Shown: positions 12,441 to 24,864, numbered from the stretch's first letter. The stretch: DNA of 64,000 bases from Liolophura sinensis (GCF_032854445.1 NC_088302.1:56772237-56836236); one strand, 5' to 3'. Notes: generated from the sequence alone by a model not told the origin. Made by a program: numbers and translations.

Positions 12441-12445
12441 CATGT

Positions 12446-12571
12446 CAAGGCGAGTTCTCGCTCGTCAAGGTGCGTTCTCGCTCGTCAAGGCACGTTCGCG
12501 TTTGTCAAGGTGCGTTCTCGCTCGTCAAGGCGCGTTCTTCCTCGTCAAGACGCGTTCTTCCTCGTCAGAGA
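12446..12571. repeat. 20-bp tandem repeat in FGF intron 1
   Basis: About six units of GCGTTCTCGCTCGTCAAGGC with drift to CTTCCTCGTCAAGA. Confidence 0.88.
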
Positions 12572-12574
12572 ATA

Positions 12575-13455
12575 CTTTGCCATCTCACAATCTTTAGGTA
12601 GCAAATCCGTGTCTATTATGAAATTGGCCCTATGTTGACATGCAGCTAACCTTGAGAGCTTGTCCTGGCTAATCACTACACGATTAACCAATGGGGTGAC
12701 CTGATCCAATCAAGCCCTCACTGAATCAGCCACGGCCTTATGCCAGGCACCTATCGCGGTGCGATCCCTTGTATCCGAATTTCTAAGCTCTGTCCGCGTC
12801 GTCACTGCTGTATTTGGTTATATATACTGGTATTTGATTAGTGTTATAAAGTCCCAAAACTTTTCACGTATACCGTAGAATACTTTATAGGGTGACGAAA
12901 ACAGGAGTAAAATGACTCCGTCATGTTATACATGTAGATCAGCATGGCGTCAACACCCATCTGATATACGACGACATTTGCATAGACACCCTCTGACCTA
13001 CTGATCGCCTGACTCAGGATCTGTATTTGAAACAATTATGTAGAATGTCATGGCGTTGCGTTTGAAAGACTTGATATTGCGATTACGGTACTTGAATGTC
13101 AGTCAGTGATGTTTATGCAGTGTAGTGTCTTGAAGCTGTCAGCGACTATATATAAAGGGATTATTTACACATGTACTTCTGCGAAAACTTGTAATCCTAT
13201 CATACAATAGGCTATCGTAAACAAATGATATAATTTGTCTGGCACTCCTATATGATTTGTGCCTGTGAAACTGTCTCAGTTAGGCTAAACAAGATATTCC
13301 TTGTCAACAGTTCTGTCAACAGGTCCCGCGTTCGCTCATTGATTTAAGTCGACAAGTAACTTCGGATACATCTAGGCATCCGAAACAGGTACAAGTGGGC
13401 ATCCGAGACTGGCTGATAATGAAAGTGTAAATAATCCACACTGGGAGCTAACGTT
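12575..13455. other. FGF intron 1, unique sequence
   Basis: Nothing recognised between the 20-bp and 61-bp arrays. Confidence 0.5.
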
Positions 13456-13459
13456 AGTG

Positions 13460-16400
13460 TGTATGTGCAGTTTGTGGGCTCGCCTGCCATCGGTACAAAA
13501 TGAAAGGTGATGAGTCAGTGTGTATGTGCGGTTTGTGGGCTCGTCTAGTGTCAGTACAAACTGAGAGGTGATGAGTCAGTGCGTATGTGCGGTATGTGGG
13601 CTCGCTTTGCTTCAGTACAAACTGAGAGGTGACAAGTCAGTGTGTATGTGCGGTTTGTGGACGCGCCTAGTGTCAGTACTAACAGAGAGGTGACAAGTCA
13701 GTGCGTACGTGCGGTTTGTGGGCTCGCTTTGCTTCAATACAAACTGAGAGGTGATGAGTCAGTGTGTATGTGCGGTTTGTGGGCTCGCTTTCCTCCAGTG
13801 CAAACTGAGAGGTGATGAGTTAGTAAGTATATGCAGTTTGTGGGCTCGCCTAGCATCAATACAAACTAAGAGGTGGTGAGCATGTTCTGTTTTTGGGCTC
13901 GCCTGGTGTCTGTACAAACTGAGAGGTGATGAGCTAGTGTGTATGTGCGGTTTGTGGGCTCGCCTGGTGTCTGTACAAACTGACAGGTGATGAGTCAGTG
14001 TGCATGTGCGGTTTGTGGGCTCGCATGGTGTCATTACAAACTAAGTGGTGACAAGTCAGTGCATATATGCAGTCTGTGGGCTCGCCTGCCATCGGTACAA
14101 AATGAAAGGTGATGAGTCAGTGTGCATGAGCGGTTTGTGGGCTCGCCTGCCATTAGTACAAACTGAGAGGTGATGAGTCAGTGTGTATGTGCGGTTTGTG
14201 GGCTCGCTTTGCTTCAGTACAAACTGAGAGGCGATGAGTCACTGCCTATGTGCGGTTTGTGGGCTCGCTTTCCTTCAGTACAAACTGAGAGGTGATGAGC
14301 CAGTGTGTATGTGCGGTTTGTGGGCTCGCCTGCCATTAGTACAAACTGAGAGGTGACAAGTCAGTGTGTATGTGCGGTTTGTGGGCTCGCTTTGCTTCAG
14401 TACAAACTGAGAAGCGATGAGTCACTGCCTATGTGCGGTTTGTGGGCTCGCTTTGCTTCAGTACAAACTGAGAGGTGATGAGCCAGTGTGTATGTGCGGT
14501 TTGTGGGCTCGCCTGGTGTCTGTACAAACAGAGAGGTGATGAGCCAGTGTGTATGTGCGGTTTGTGGGCTCGCCTGCCATTAGTACAAACTGAGAGGTGA
14601 TGAGCCAGTGTGTGTGTGCGGTTTGTGGACTCGCCTGCCATTAGTACAAACTGAGAGGTGACAAGTCAGTGTGTATGTGCGGTTTGTGGGCTCGCTTTGC
14701 TTCAGTACAAACTGAGAGGTTATGAGTTAGTGAGTATGTGCGGTTTGTGGGCTCGCCTAGTGTCAGTACAAACTGAAAGGTGGTGAGCATGTTCTGTTTT
14801 TGGGCTCGCCTGCTGTCTGTACAAACTGAGAGGTGATGAGCCAGTGTGTATGTGCAGTTTGTGGGCTCGCCTGCCATTAGTACAAACGGAGAGGTTATGA
14901 GCCAGCGTGTATGTGCAGTTTGTGGGCTCGCCTGCCATTAGTACAAACGGAGAGGTTATGAGCCAGCGTGTATGTGCAGTTTGTGGGCTCGCCTGCCATT
15001 AGTACAAACTGAGAGGTGATGAGCCAGTGTGTGTGTGCGGTTTGTGGGCTCGCCTGCCATTAGTACAAACTGAGAGGTGATGAGCCAGCGTGTATGTGCA
15101 GTTTGTGGGCTCACCTGGTGTCTGTACAAACTGAGAGGTGATGAGACAGTGTGTGTGTGCGGTTTGTGGGCTCGCCTGCCATTAGTACAAACTGAGAGGT
15201 GATGAGCCAGTGTGTATGTGCAGTTTGTGGGCTCACCTGCCATTAGTACAAACTGAGAGGTGATGAGCCAGCGTGTATGTGCAGTTTGTGGGCTCGCCTG
15301 CCATTAGTACAAACTGAGAGGTGATGAGCCAGTGTGTATGTGCGGTTTGTGGACTCGCCTGCCATTAGTACAAACTGAGAGGTGACAAGTCAGTGTGTAT
15401 GTGCGGTTTGTGGGCTCGCTTTGCTTCAGTACAAACTGAGAAGCGATGAGTCACTGCCAATGTGCGGTTTGTGGGCTCGCTTTGCTTCAGTACAAACTGA
15501 GAGGTGATGAGCCAGTGTGTATGTGCAGTTTGTGGGCTCACCTGGTGTCTGTACAAACTGAGAGGTGATGAGCCAGTGTGTGCGTGCGGTTTGTGGGCTC
15601 GCCTGCCATTAGTACAAACTGAGAGGTGATGAGCCAGTGTGTATGTGCGGTTTGTGGACTCGCCTGCCATTAGTACAAACTGAGAGGTGACAAGTCAGTG
15701 TGTATGTGCGGTTTGTGGGCTCGCTTTGCTTCAGTACAAACTGAGAAGCGATGAGTCACTGCCTATGTGCGGTTTGTGGGCTCGCTTTGCTTCAGTACAA
15801 ACTGAGAGGTGATGAGCCAGTGTGTATGTGCGGTTTGTGGGCTCGCCTGGTGTCTTTACAAACTGAGAGGTGATGAGCCAGTGTGTATGTGCGGTTTGTG
15901 GGCTCGCCTGCCATTAGTACAAACTGAGAGGTGATGAGCCAGTGTGTGTGTGCGGTTTGTGGGCTCGCCTGCCATTAGTACAAACTGAGAGGTGACAAGT
16001 CAGTGTGTATGTGTGGGTTGTGGGCTCGCTTTGCTTCAGTACAAACTGAGAGGTTATGAGTTAGTGAGTATGTGCAGTTTGTGGGCTCGCCTAGTGTCAG
16101 TACAAACTAAGAGGTGGTGAGCATGTTCTGTTTTTGGGCTCGCCTGGTGTCTGTACAAACAGAGAGGTGATGAGCCAGCGTGTATGTGCAGTTTGTGGGC
16201 TCACCTGCCATTAGTACAAACTGAGAGGTGATGAGCCAGCGTGTATGTGCAGTTTGTGGGCTCGCCTGCCATTAGTACAAACTGAGAGGTGATGAGCCAG
16301 CGTGTATGTGCAGTTTGTGGGCTCGCCTGCCATTAGTACAAACTGAGAGGTGATGAGCCAGCGTGTATGTGCAGTTTGTGGGCTCACCTGGTGTCTGTAC

Positions 16401-16768
16401 AAACTGAGAGGTGATGAGCCAGTTTGTGTGTGCGGTTTGTGGGCTCCCCTGCCATTAGTACAAACTGAGAGGTGATGAGCCAGCGTGTATGTGCAGTTTG
16501 TGGGCTCACCTGCCATTAGTACAAACTGAGAGGTGATGAGCCAGCGTGTATGTGCAGTTTGTGGGCTCACCTGCCATTAGTACAAACTGAGAGGTGATGA
16601 GCCAGCGTGTATGTACAGTTTGTGGGCTCATCTGCCATTAGTACAAACTGAGAGGTGATGAGCCAGCGTGTATGTGCAGTTTGTGGGCTCGCCTGCCATT
16701 AGTACAAACTGTGAGGTGATGAGCCAGCGTGTGTGTGCGGTTTGTGGGCTCGCCTAGCATCAGTAAAA
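13460..16768. repeat. 61-bp minisatellite, about 54 copies, in FGF intron 1
   Basis: The unit is roughly GTGATGAGCCAGTGTGTATG, then TGCGGTTTGTGGGCTCGCCT, then GCCATTAGTACAAACTGAGAG. Variants differ at the second half (GCCATTAGTACAAAC, TTGCTTCAGTACAAAC, GGTGTCTGTACAAAC). Blocks of several units are duplicated: the string GAGAAGCGATGAGTCACTGC recurs at about 14408, 15438 and 15744, the last two 306 bp apart (five units). Open frames on the - strand come from the repeat. Confidence 0.96.
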
Positions 16769-16769
16769 C

Positions 16770-17311
16770 ATATGTAAACCGCAGTAAGACGATGGATTTA
16801 ATATGGTCACATGGCCATGTGACGTAGATGACGACGCGGGCTCGCGCGGATTTGGCCATGACCTCAGCTACAAGCTAAGGCTTCGCTGTTGGCTTTACTT
16901 GTAGCATCGCTGCTCCACTGTATAAATCTAGAAGAAATCAAAATACCAAAAATGTTCATGAAGCTATATTTTGGCATAGCAAGAGAGGTGTGCTAAATAT
17001 CTATTTGGAATGAAATTATTAGGTGACAAGATCTAATAATTCATGGTGGAAAACCAAGCTTGTGTGAAGCCTTGACACGTTTTATGGCTTCCTGTACTAG
17101 TGCATTCATACACAAAATCAGTCTCCTAATAGATTGTAGATAGTTATTAACTATAATTATTTATCTTCATTGAACTGTTTTGGTTAATTTAAGGCATAAA
17201 TTCAACCATATAAATGCGAGATTTACATTTGTTTACTATACTGAATCATATATTACTATGATTAATTAGTTATTATTTTAAACAGTTATGATTCGTAGTA
17301 ATCTAGCGTGT
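16770..17311. other. FGF intron 1, unique AT-rich spacer
   Basis: Nothing recognised between the 61-bp array and the SINE. Confidence 0.5.
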
Positions 17312-17320
17312 ATCACAATG

Positions 17321-17575
17321 GCGGTCTCCGTGGCTCAATTGGTTAGCGCGTGAGCATAATGTGTTGACCCAGGAATCTCTCACCAATGCAGTCGGTGTGA
17401 GTTCAAGTCCAGCTCATGCTGGCGTCCTCTCCGGCCGTACGTGAGAAGGTCTTCCAGCAACCTGCGGCGGGTCGTGGGTTTCCTCAGGACTCTACCCGGT
17501 TTCCTGGCCGCCGCCGTATAAGTGAAATATTCTCGAGTACGGCATAAAAACCCAATGAAATAAATAAATAAATGC
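17321..17575 (+). mobile_element. Full-length tRNA-derived SINE with 9-bp target-site duplication
   Basis: The head GCGGTCTCCGTGGCTCAATT contains an RNA polymerase III A-box (TGGCTCAATTGG), and GAGTTCAAGTCC fits a B-box about 60 nt later. The body continues with AGCAACCTGCGGCGGGTCGT and GCCGCCGTATAAGTGAAATA and ends in AAATAAATAAAT. The duplication ATCACAATG at 17312-17320 and 17576-17584 shows retroposition. It lies in FGF intron 1, in sense orientation. Confidence 0.93.
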
Positions 17576-17584
17576 ATCACAATG

Positions 17585-17784
17585 AAGCAAGAATTGCACA
17601 ATGTAGAAAAGTTATCCACAGTCTATAGAAACGGGCCATTCCACTCTGTCATGTAAATAGGGACGTACAACTCATCAGTTTTACACAGAAGTTTGACTCA
17701 CTAACTTTCTAAGATTGACTGCATTTGATTTATGAATGCAATCATTTTTGGGTCTGTGCTTTATAATTGCAAGATACCGTCAAC
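17585..17784. other. FGF intron 1 spacer
   Basis: Short unique sequence between the SINE and the 36-bp array. Confidence 0.5.
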
Positions 17785-20700
17785 CTGTGACGAGTCGGTT
17801 TCACGCAGGTTACACTGCAAACTAAATCGTGAGTCGCCCTGCAAATTCCAGGCCAAATTAAGTCAGCAGTCGCCATACAAATTACACGCCAAATTAAATC
17901 AAGAGTCGCCATGTAAGTTACACGCAAAATTAAGTCGGCAATCGCCATGCAAATTACACGCCAAATTGCGTCAGGAGTGTTCATGTAACTTACACGCAAA
18001 ATTTCGTCAGGAGTCGCCATGTAAGTTACACGTCAAATTAAGTCAAGAATTGCCATGCAAATTCCAGACCAAATTAAGTCAGGAGTTGCCATGAAGGTTA
18101 CACACCAAATTATGTCAGGAGTGGCCATTAAATTAAATCGGGAGCCGCTATGTAAGTTACACGCCAAATTAAATCAGTGGTCGCTATGTAAGTTAAATGC
18201 CAAAATAAGTCAGGAGTCGCCATATAAGTTACAAGCCAAATTTAGTCAAGAATCGCCATGGAAATTCCAGGCCAAATTAAGTCAGGAGTTGCCATATAAA
18301 TTAAACGCAAATTATGTCAGGAGTCGCCATGTAAATTAAAAGCCAAATTAAGTCAGGAGTCGCCATGTAAGTTAAACGCAAATGATGTAAGGAGTTGCCA
18401 AGTAAGTTGCAAGCCAAATTAAGTCAGGAGTTGCCATGGAAATTACACGCCAAATTAAATCAGGAGTGGCCATGGAAATTCAAGACATAATGATTAAGTC
18501 AGGAGTTGCCATGTAAGTTACACACCAAATTAAGTCAGCAGTTACCATGTAAGTTATGTGAGTTATGTAAGGAGTAAGTTACACGCCAAATTAAATCAGC
18601 GGTCACTATGTAAGTTACACGCCAAATTAAGTCAGGAGTTGCCATGTAAGTTACACGCCAAATTAAATCGGAACCCGCCATGTAAGTTACACACCAAATT
18701 AAATCAGCTGTCGCTATGTAAGTCACATGCCAAAATATGTCAGGAGTCCCCATATAAGTTACACGCCAAATTATGCCAGGAATCGCCATGGAAATTCCAG
18801 GCCAAATTAAGTCAGAAGTTGCCATGCAAATTACATGCAAATTATGTCAGGAATCGCCATGTAAGTTACACGTCAAATTAAGTCAGGAATCGCCATGTAA
18901 GTTAAACGCACATGATGTAAGGAGTCGCCAAGTAAGTTACAAGCCAAATTAAGTCGGGAGTCGCCATGGAAATTACACGCAAATTATGTCAGGAGTCGTC
19001 ATGCCAGTAAAACACCAAATTAAGTCCGGAATGGCCATGCAAGTTACACGCCAAATTAAGTCAGTAGTGGCCATGAAAATTCAAGGCCAAATTAAGTCAG
19101 GAGTTGCCATGTAAGTTACACGTCAAATTAAATCAGCGGTCGCTATGTAATTTACACGCCAAATTAAGTCAGGAATCGCCAAGTAAGTTACAAGACAAAT
19201 TAAGTCAGGAATAGCCATGTAAGTTAAACGCACATGATGTAAGGAGTCGCCAAGAAAGTTACAAGCCAAATTAAGTCGGGAGTCGCCATGGAAATTACAC
19301 GCAAATTATGTCAGGAGTCGTCATGCCAGTAAATCATCAAATTAAGTCCGGAATGGCCATGCAAGTTACACACCAAATTAAGTCAGTAGTGGCCATGGAA
19401 ATTCAAGGCCAAATTAAGTCGGGAGTTGCCATGTAAGTTACACGTCAAATTAAATCAGCGGTCGCTATGTAATTTACACGCCGTCATGCCAGTAAAACAT
19501 CAAATTAAGTCCGGAATGGCCATGCAAGTTACACGCCAAATTAAGTCAGGATTTGCCATGAAAATTCAAGGCCAAATTAAGTCAGGAGTAGCCATGTAAG
19601 TTACACGCCAAATTAAACCGAAAGCCGTCATGTAAGTTACAAGCCAAATTAAATCTGGAGCCACCTTGTAAGTTACACACCAAATTAAGTCAGGAGATGC
19701 CTTGTAAGTTACACACCAAATAAAATCATCGGTCGCTATGTAAGTTACACGCCAAATTAAATCAGGAGCAACCATGTAAGTTACACACCAAATTAAACCA
19801 AGAGCCGCCATGTAAGTTACACGTCAATTTATATCAGCGGTAGCTATGTAAGTTGCACGCCAAATTAAATCAGGAGTCGCCATGTAGGTTACACGCCAAA
19901 TTAAATCGGGAGCAACAATGTAAGTTACACACCAAATTAAATCAGCGGCCGCTATGCAAGTTACACGCCAAATTAAGTCAGGATTTGCCATGTAAGTTAC
20001 ACGCCAAATTAAATCCGGAGTCGCCATGGAAGTTACACGCCAAACTAAATCAGGAGCCACCATGTAAGTTACACACCAAATTAAGCAGGCATCACCATGC
20101 AAGTTACACGCCAAATTAAGTCGGGAGTGGTCATGTAAGTTACACGCCAAATTAAGTCAAGAGTTGCCATGTAAGTTACACGCCAAATTAAATGGGAAGC
20201 CGCCATGTAAGCTACACGAAAAAATAAATCAGCGGCCGCTATGCAAGTTAAACGCTAAATTAAGTCAGGAGTTGCCATGCAAATTACTGCACCAAATTAA
20301 ATCGGGAGCCGCTGTGTAAGTTACAGGCCAAATTAAATCAGCGGTCGCCATACTCCAAATTACGTATGGAGTCGCCATCTAAGGCACACGCCAAATTAAG
20401 TGACAAGTCGCCATGTAACCTACACGCCAAATTAAATCAGGAGTCGCCATGTAACTTACACGCCAAATTAAATCAAGAGTTGCCATGCAAATTACACGCC
20501 AAACTAAGTTATTAGGCTACATGTACCATGCAAGCCAACTAAGTCATGTGTTGTGGTGCAGATGACACGACAAATTAAGTGACGAGTCGCCATACGAGCA
20601 CATGTAACTAGCAAAGCAAAATGAGGTCATAAATCGACATTCAGGTTACACGCCAAATTAACCCGAGTCCTCATGCGTCATACACGAAAAATTAATCGTA

Positions 20701-20890
20701 AGTCGTCATGCACCATACACGCAAATTAAGTTATGTGTCGTGGTACAGATGACACGACAAATTGTGACGAGTCGCCATACGAGTACATGTGCCTAGCAAA
20801 ATGAAGTCATAAATCGACATTCAGGTTACAGCCCAAATTAACCCGAGTCGTCATGCAACATACCCGAAAAATTAATCACGAGTCTGCATT
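17785..20890. repeat. 36-bp minisatellite, about 85 copies, in FGF intron 1
   Basis: The unit is about GTCAGGAGTCGCCATGTAAG followed by TTACACGCCAAATTAA, with many point variants and some 33-35-bp units. Larger duplications lie inside: a block of about 318 bp starting GTTAAACGCACATGATGTAA at 18901 recurs at about 19219, and a block of about 190 bp containing CAGATGACACGACAAATT recurs near 20560 and 20745. On the FGF sense strand many units contain GTAAGT, the consensus 5' splice-site hexamer (see findings). Confidence 0.96.
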
Positions 20891-21104
20891 TATGTTCCGT
20901 ACTGCCTTAAGCCATTAGTCCTCATCTATGCTACTGGCAGGAGCTAGACAACTATCGACTAAATCTCGTCCCCAAGGTAGTATTGATTGGTCATTTTCAT
21001 TGAAGTTTAAATACTAATGCATGTAAAGATATGTATGTGTATGTGAAGATATTGCTGCTAATCAGATGTGCCTGATATACGTGACTTTGTCTTTCCTTTC
21101 TCAG

Positions 21105-21208
21105 CGAACTTGGTCCTGGAAAGTGCGTCTCCTGGAATTGTATCCATCAGAGGAGAGGAGTCCAACCTTTACTTAGGCTTCAACAACAAAGGTCGGCTGG
21201 TAGGGATG
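21105..21208 (+). CDS. Fibroblast growth factor, coding exon 2 (104 nt)
   Basis: This exon encodes the second part of the beta-trefoil, residues 62 (split codon G|CG, Ala) to 96: NLVLESASPGIVSIRGEESN, then LYLGFNNKGRLVGM. The pattern GIVSIRG...S.LYLG.N.KG.L fits the centre of FGF1, FGF2 and FGF9-type proteins. The acceptor is CTTTCTCAG and the donor ATG|GTAAGA. Its 104-nt length with a phase-1 start and phase-0 end is the conserved middle exon of vertebrate FGF genes. The acceptor lies about 210 bp after the end of the 36-bp array, and a 42-bp array begins shortly after the donor. Confidence 0.97.
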
Positions 21209-21254
21209 GTAAGATAATAGTAATGACTTACGGGTGGAAGGCGGTTATGGAAGA

Positions 21255-22025
21255 CGTCAAATAGAGTTACTAGTTAAATATGGATGCCACCATTGTCGTC
21301 AAAATTGAATTACTAGTTAAATATGGATGTGATATGGACGGCGTCAGAATTGAGCAATTAGTTAGAGTCCATAATATGGATATTACGGATGAAGTCTACA
21401 TTAAGTTAATGGATGTTTTGGATATTATCGATGAAGTCAAACTTAAGTTATTGGTTTTTTTGGTTATTACAGACGAAGTCAAAATTAAGTTACTGGTTGT
21501 TTTGGATATTATTGATTATTTCAAAACTGTTACATTGAATATGTTGGATGTAATTGACGAAGTCAAAGTTGAGTTACTGGTTCTTAAGGTTATTAGAGAT
21601 GAAGTCAAACTTAAGTTTTTGGTTGTTTTAGATATTATGGAGGAAGTTAAAATTAAGTTATTGGTTGTTTTAGGTATTATGGAGGAAGTCAAAATTGGGT
21701 TATTGGTTGTTTTGGTTATTATGGACGAAGTCAAAATTAAGCTATTGGTTGGTTTTGGATGTTGAGTTAAAAAATTGAAGAAAAAGATTTAATCAAAGTT
21801 AAGTTATTGGCTGTTTTGTTTATCATGGAAGAAGTAAAAATTATGTTATTGGTTGTTTTGGTTATCATGGACGAAGTCAGAATTATGTTATTGGTTGTTT
21901 TGGTTATTATGGACGAAGTTAAAATTAAGTTATTGCTTGCTTTGGATATTAAGGGCGAAATCAAATTTGAGTCACTGGTTGTTTTGGATATTGTGAGGAA
22001 CATCAGAATTGAATTACTGGAGCTT
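21255..22025. repeat. Degenerate 42-bp repeat in FGF intron 2
   Basis: About 18 units of GTTATTGGTTGTTTTGGTTA plus TTATGGACGAAGTCAAAATTAA, more diverged than the other arrays. Unit length divisible by three and lack of stops give a 161-codon + frame with a 14-residue period and - strand frames. It lies wholly inside intron 2 (21209-23233). Confidence 0.9.
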
Positions 22026-22067
22026 GTTGCTCAAAACTGTATTAAACTTAACCCAGGCTTAAATCTG

Positions 22068-22220
22068 AATTTATTTATTTATTTGATTGGTGTTTTACGC
22101 CGTACTCAAGAATATTTCACTTATACGACGGCGGCCAGCATTATGGTGGAAGGAAACCGGGCAGAGCCCGAGGGAAACCCACGACCATCCGCAGGTTGCT
22201 GGTAGACCTTCCCATTTACG
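22068..22220 (-). mobile_element. SINE fragment, 3' half, in FGF intron 2
   Basis: On the + strand it begins TTATTTATTTATTTGATTGG, continues GTTTTACGCCGTACTCAAGA and GCAGAGCCCGAGGGAAACCC, and stops at about GTAGACCTTCCCATTTAC, so the tRNA head is missing. Same family as 17321-17575, opposite orientation. Confidence 0.88.
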
Positions 22221-23233
22221 AAAGTAGAAAGTAGAAATGTCAACGATATATGAACAAATGGATATTGGTTCCACTCAAGTGTATAGTGTATGACATTTTT
22301 TACTGATATATTTTTGATTTCTTATGAATTATTTTTGTCGATCCAGTATACGGGAAGCGCTTAATATGTTCACCTACTGACAAGTCTATTGCTAGGGTTT
22401 CTACAACCAGTTAGCGGGGTAAGCCCTCTCTCTATCGGTCACATCATCGCCGTGATGTACTAAATAATATACCTAACATAACCCCCAGCTGTTTATTATG
22501 AACCCGGCAGCATTAGGAATGCACTGCCGTATCATCAGCCAAGACTGAACTGTAGGCGGAGGGATTTTGGTAAATTTACACTGGCGATGTCTGTTTACTT
22601 ATGAGAAGCATCACTATATGGGCTTCTGATTTTATAATCAGTCTGGATCGCCTAATGAGTTCTTCACAATGATTAATTAGCGAAGTGTTTAAACTAGCCA
22701 GCGTATATCCGCAATCGGCCTTGGCAGGCCACTTGACTAAGATGTACACAAATGGAAGCTAACGATGCATGTGTTCGATCTTTCCTCGAAATCATTGCTC
22801 GACCAGATGTGGGACGAGCTGCTGCGCCATAAATCACAGGTACGGACGAGGCATCACCGAGCTCTGGCACCCGGCCATAACGTTCTCAACACAGTCTGCC
22901 CTATAGTTTATGTAGTTCCGCAAAATTGCCCTCCCTGTTGACCCGAGTAATGGATCCGTATCCTCCTCCGAGAATCTGACGTCTTGTGCATCCGCGGCAA
23001 AAAGTTAGACGCTAGATACGTGTTATATTTACAGTGAAATTTATTTGCTGGATGTATATAAATATATATTTATATTGCTTTGTAATATCTCTGCATTTGT
23101 GACCTAGTTACAGTTTTTTTGTAGTTTTTACCTCCACGCTTGTTTACAAGGATTTTCGCAGGGCTAAATAAATTTATATATACATATACATTTATTATGA
23201 AAGAGTTTATAAATATTATTTTGAACATTTCAG
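22221..23233 (+). other. Rest of FGF intron 2, unique sequence
   Basis: Intron 2 ends with the acceptor ATTTCAG at 23233. No coding sequence is recognised in this part. Confidence 0.5.
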
Positions 23234-23431
23234 GCAGCTCTGGGGGAAGAGTGTTTATTTGAAGAGAGAATTCTACCGATTATGTACAGCGTCTACTTGT
23301 CACACAAATACGCCGACAAACACTGGTACATCGCCATCAACAGACGGGGCAAAGCCAGGAACGGGAAAAGGACAAGACTGGAGAAGAAATCGAGCCACTT
23401 CTTGCCTCGGGAAATCACGGACGGCGTGTGA
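23234..23431 (+). CDS. Fibroblast growth factor, terminal coding exon
   Basis: This exon encodes residues 97-161 and the stop TGA at 23429-23431. It starts AALGEECLFEERILPIMYSV; joined to exon 2, residues 91-114 satisfy the FGF family signature G-x-L-x-G-x(6)-E-C-x-F-x-E-x(6)-Y. It continues with HKYADKHWYIAINRRGKARN, then GKRTRLEKKSSHFLPREI. WY-A-N--G is the conserved strand, and the dense Arg/Lys cluster corresponds to the heparin-binding loop of FGF1/2. HFLPRE matches the usual H/LFLP ending, after which only a few residues follow, as in FGF1 and FGF2. The frame and all three exon joins are intact, so the gene appears functional. Confidence 0.97.
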   Translation, partial: AALGEECLFEERILPIMYSVYLSHKYADKHWYIAINRRGKARNGKRTRLEKKSSHFLPREITDGV

Positions 23432-24864
23432 GACTTGTGTTACGCCATCAACTTTCAAGTTAAAGGAGACCAATCATCCAGACTATTCAAACGGACTACG
23501 ACCGCCAGATTTGACTGTCGGACTCTTAGTTTTCGCTATATATATCGTGCGTGTTATTTCATTGGTTTAGTTCAGACAGAAGGCTTCACATGGGTAGCAC
23601 CGGTTTTAACCGGTGGTCGAGGCACACTTTATACATTCTACTATACACGGTGTCATATTTTGTAATCATTGCTCCGCCGTTATGTAATAAGGTGATCGCT
23701 TTGCCTGCCTGTTTTACTATAACTGTTACTCTGACACGCATCATGAACTGTCAGATTTGACATGTGGTCTTGGTGTGCGACGCGCTGCTCACATATGTTA
23801 AAGTGACACTGGTAAGACACGCTGCACCTGTAAGCCAACTAGATACAAACACACCATCTGCAAGTCTACACCACTACCACGTTCTGTGGTAAGCTCTAGG
23901 TCAAGGTCAGGTCAAAGGTTAGCCGTAACTAGGAAGGTTTTTTAGTGAATGAAAAGGGCAAACACTTGATCTGACTTCCTACCAAACTTCTGGCTGTTAT
24001 GTCTAATACAGATGACGACCTCGAATCAAACACTCCCGTCAGTTTTGCTCGGTTCCTGTGTACGCCACGGTAACCTTAACAATATAGCATTGCACATTAC
24101 ATGTGTGTGGCAACGAATTTTTTATTTAAAAGACTTCTAATAATAATTTGCTTTAATTATTTTAGATAGTCAAATTTTCACTCGTCTTTCACATCAACAA
24201 AAAAGCATTTGTTATTACCCGTAGTGCCCCAAGGGATATGTTAGTATTGTCTATAGTTGATCTTGAACTTAAACTGCATCTTCAACGACTTCCCTACATA
24301 GGTCAATGCGGTTATAAGCCTCTGTACGATGAAGTCCACTTACATACGTCAGCTTGCATACAGTGTCTTAAGTTACTGTTGGGGTTAACACATGCGCATT
24401 AAATCATCGATTTACACCTGTAGTCTTAAGGGATACACAGTAAGGAACTACAAAGGAAGTTTATGATGTTAAAGGTAATCGAAGATAGTTATGCTAAAGA
24501 TAATGAAAACAAATAATCCTTTTTGTCCATATTTTGTATCTCTTAGGAACGCCTCAATTTTATGCATATGTTCCATCAATCGTCGGAAACCTTCGAAAAT
24601 AAGAGTTCTATAGACGGCTATCGCAGTTCATGTCACAATTGCAGGTTACTTTATATCCACATTAACCGATGGGGCCGTAGGAATACTGTAGTTTAAAGTC
24701 ATCTTTAAGCCCCAAGAAGAAAGCTGGGGATATCCTCTGCATATACGTGCTCCTATATACATGTATGTTCGACATCGCGAAAATTGTACTATGCCGGCAC
24801 TCTACCTGAGGATGCAGAACCTGGAAGCAACGACAATTATCACTAAATGTGCACTGAATACAGA

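Noticed and set aside
13460-20890. CRISPR-like repeat-spacer arrays
   Set aside because: Repeats are head to tail without unique spacers, in a eukaryotic intron.
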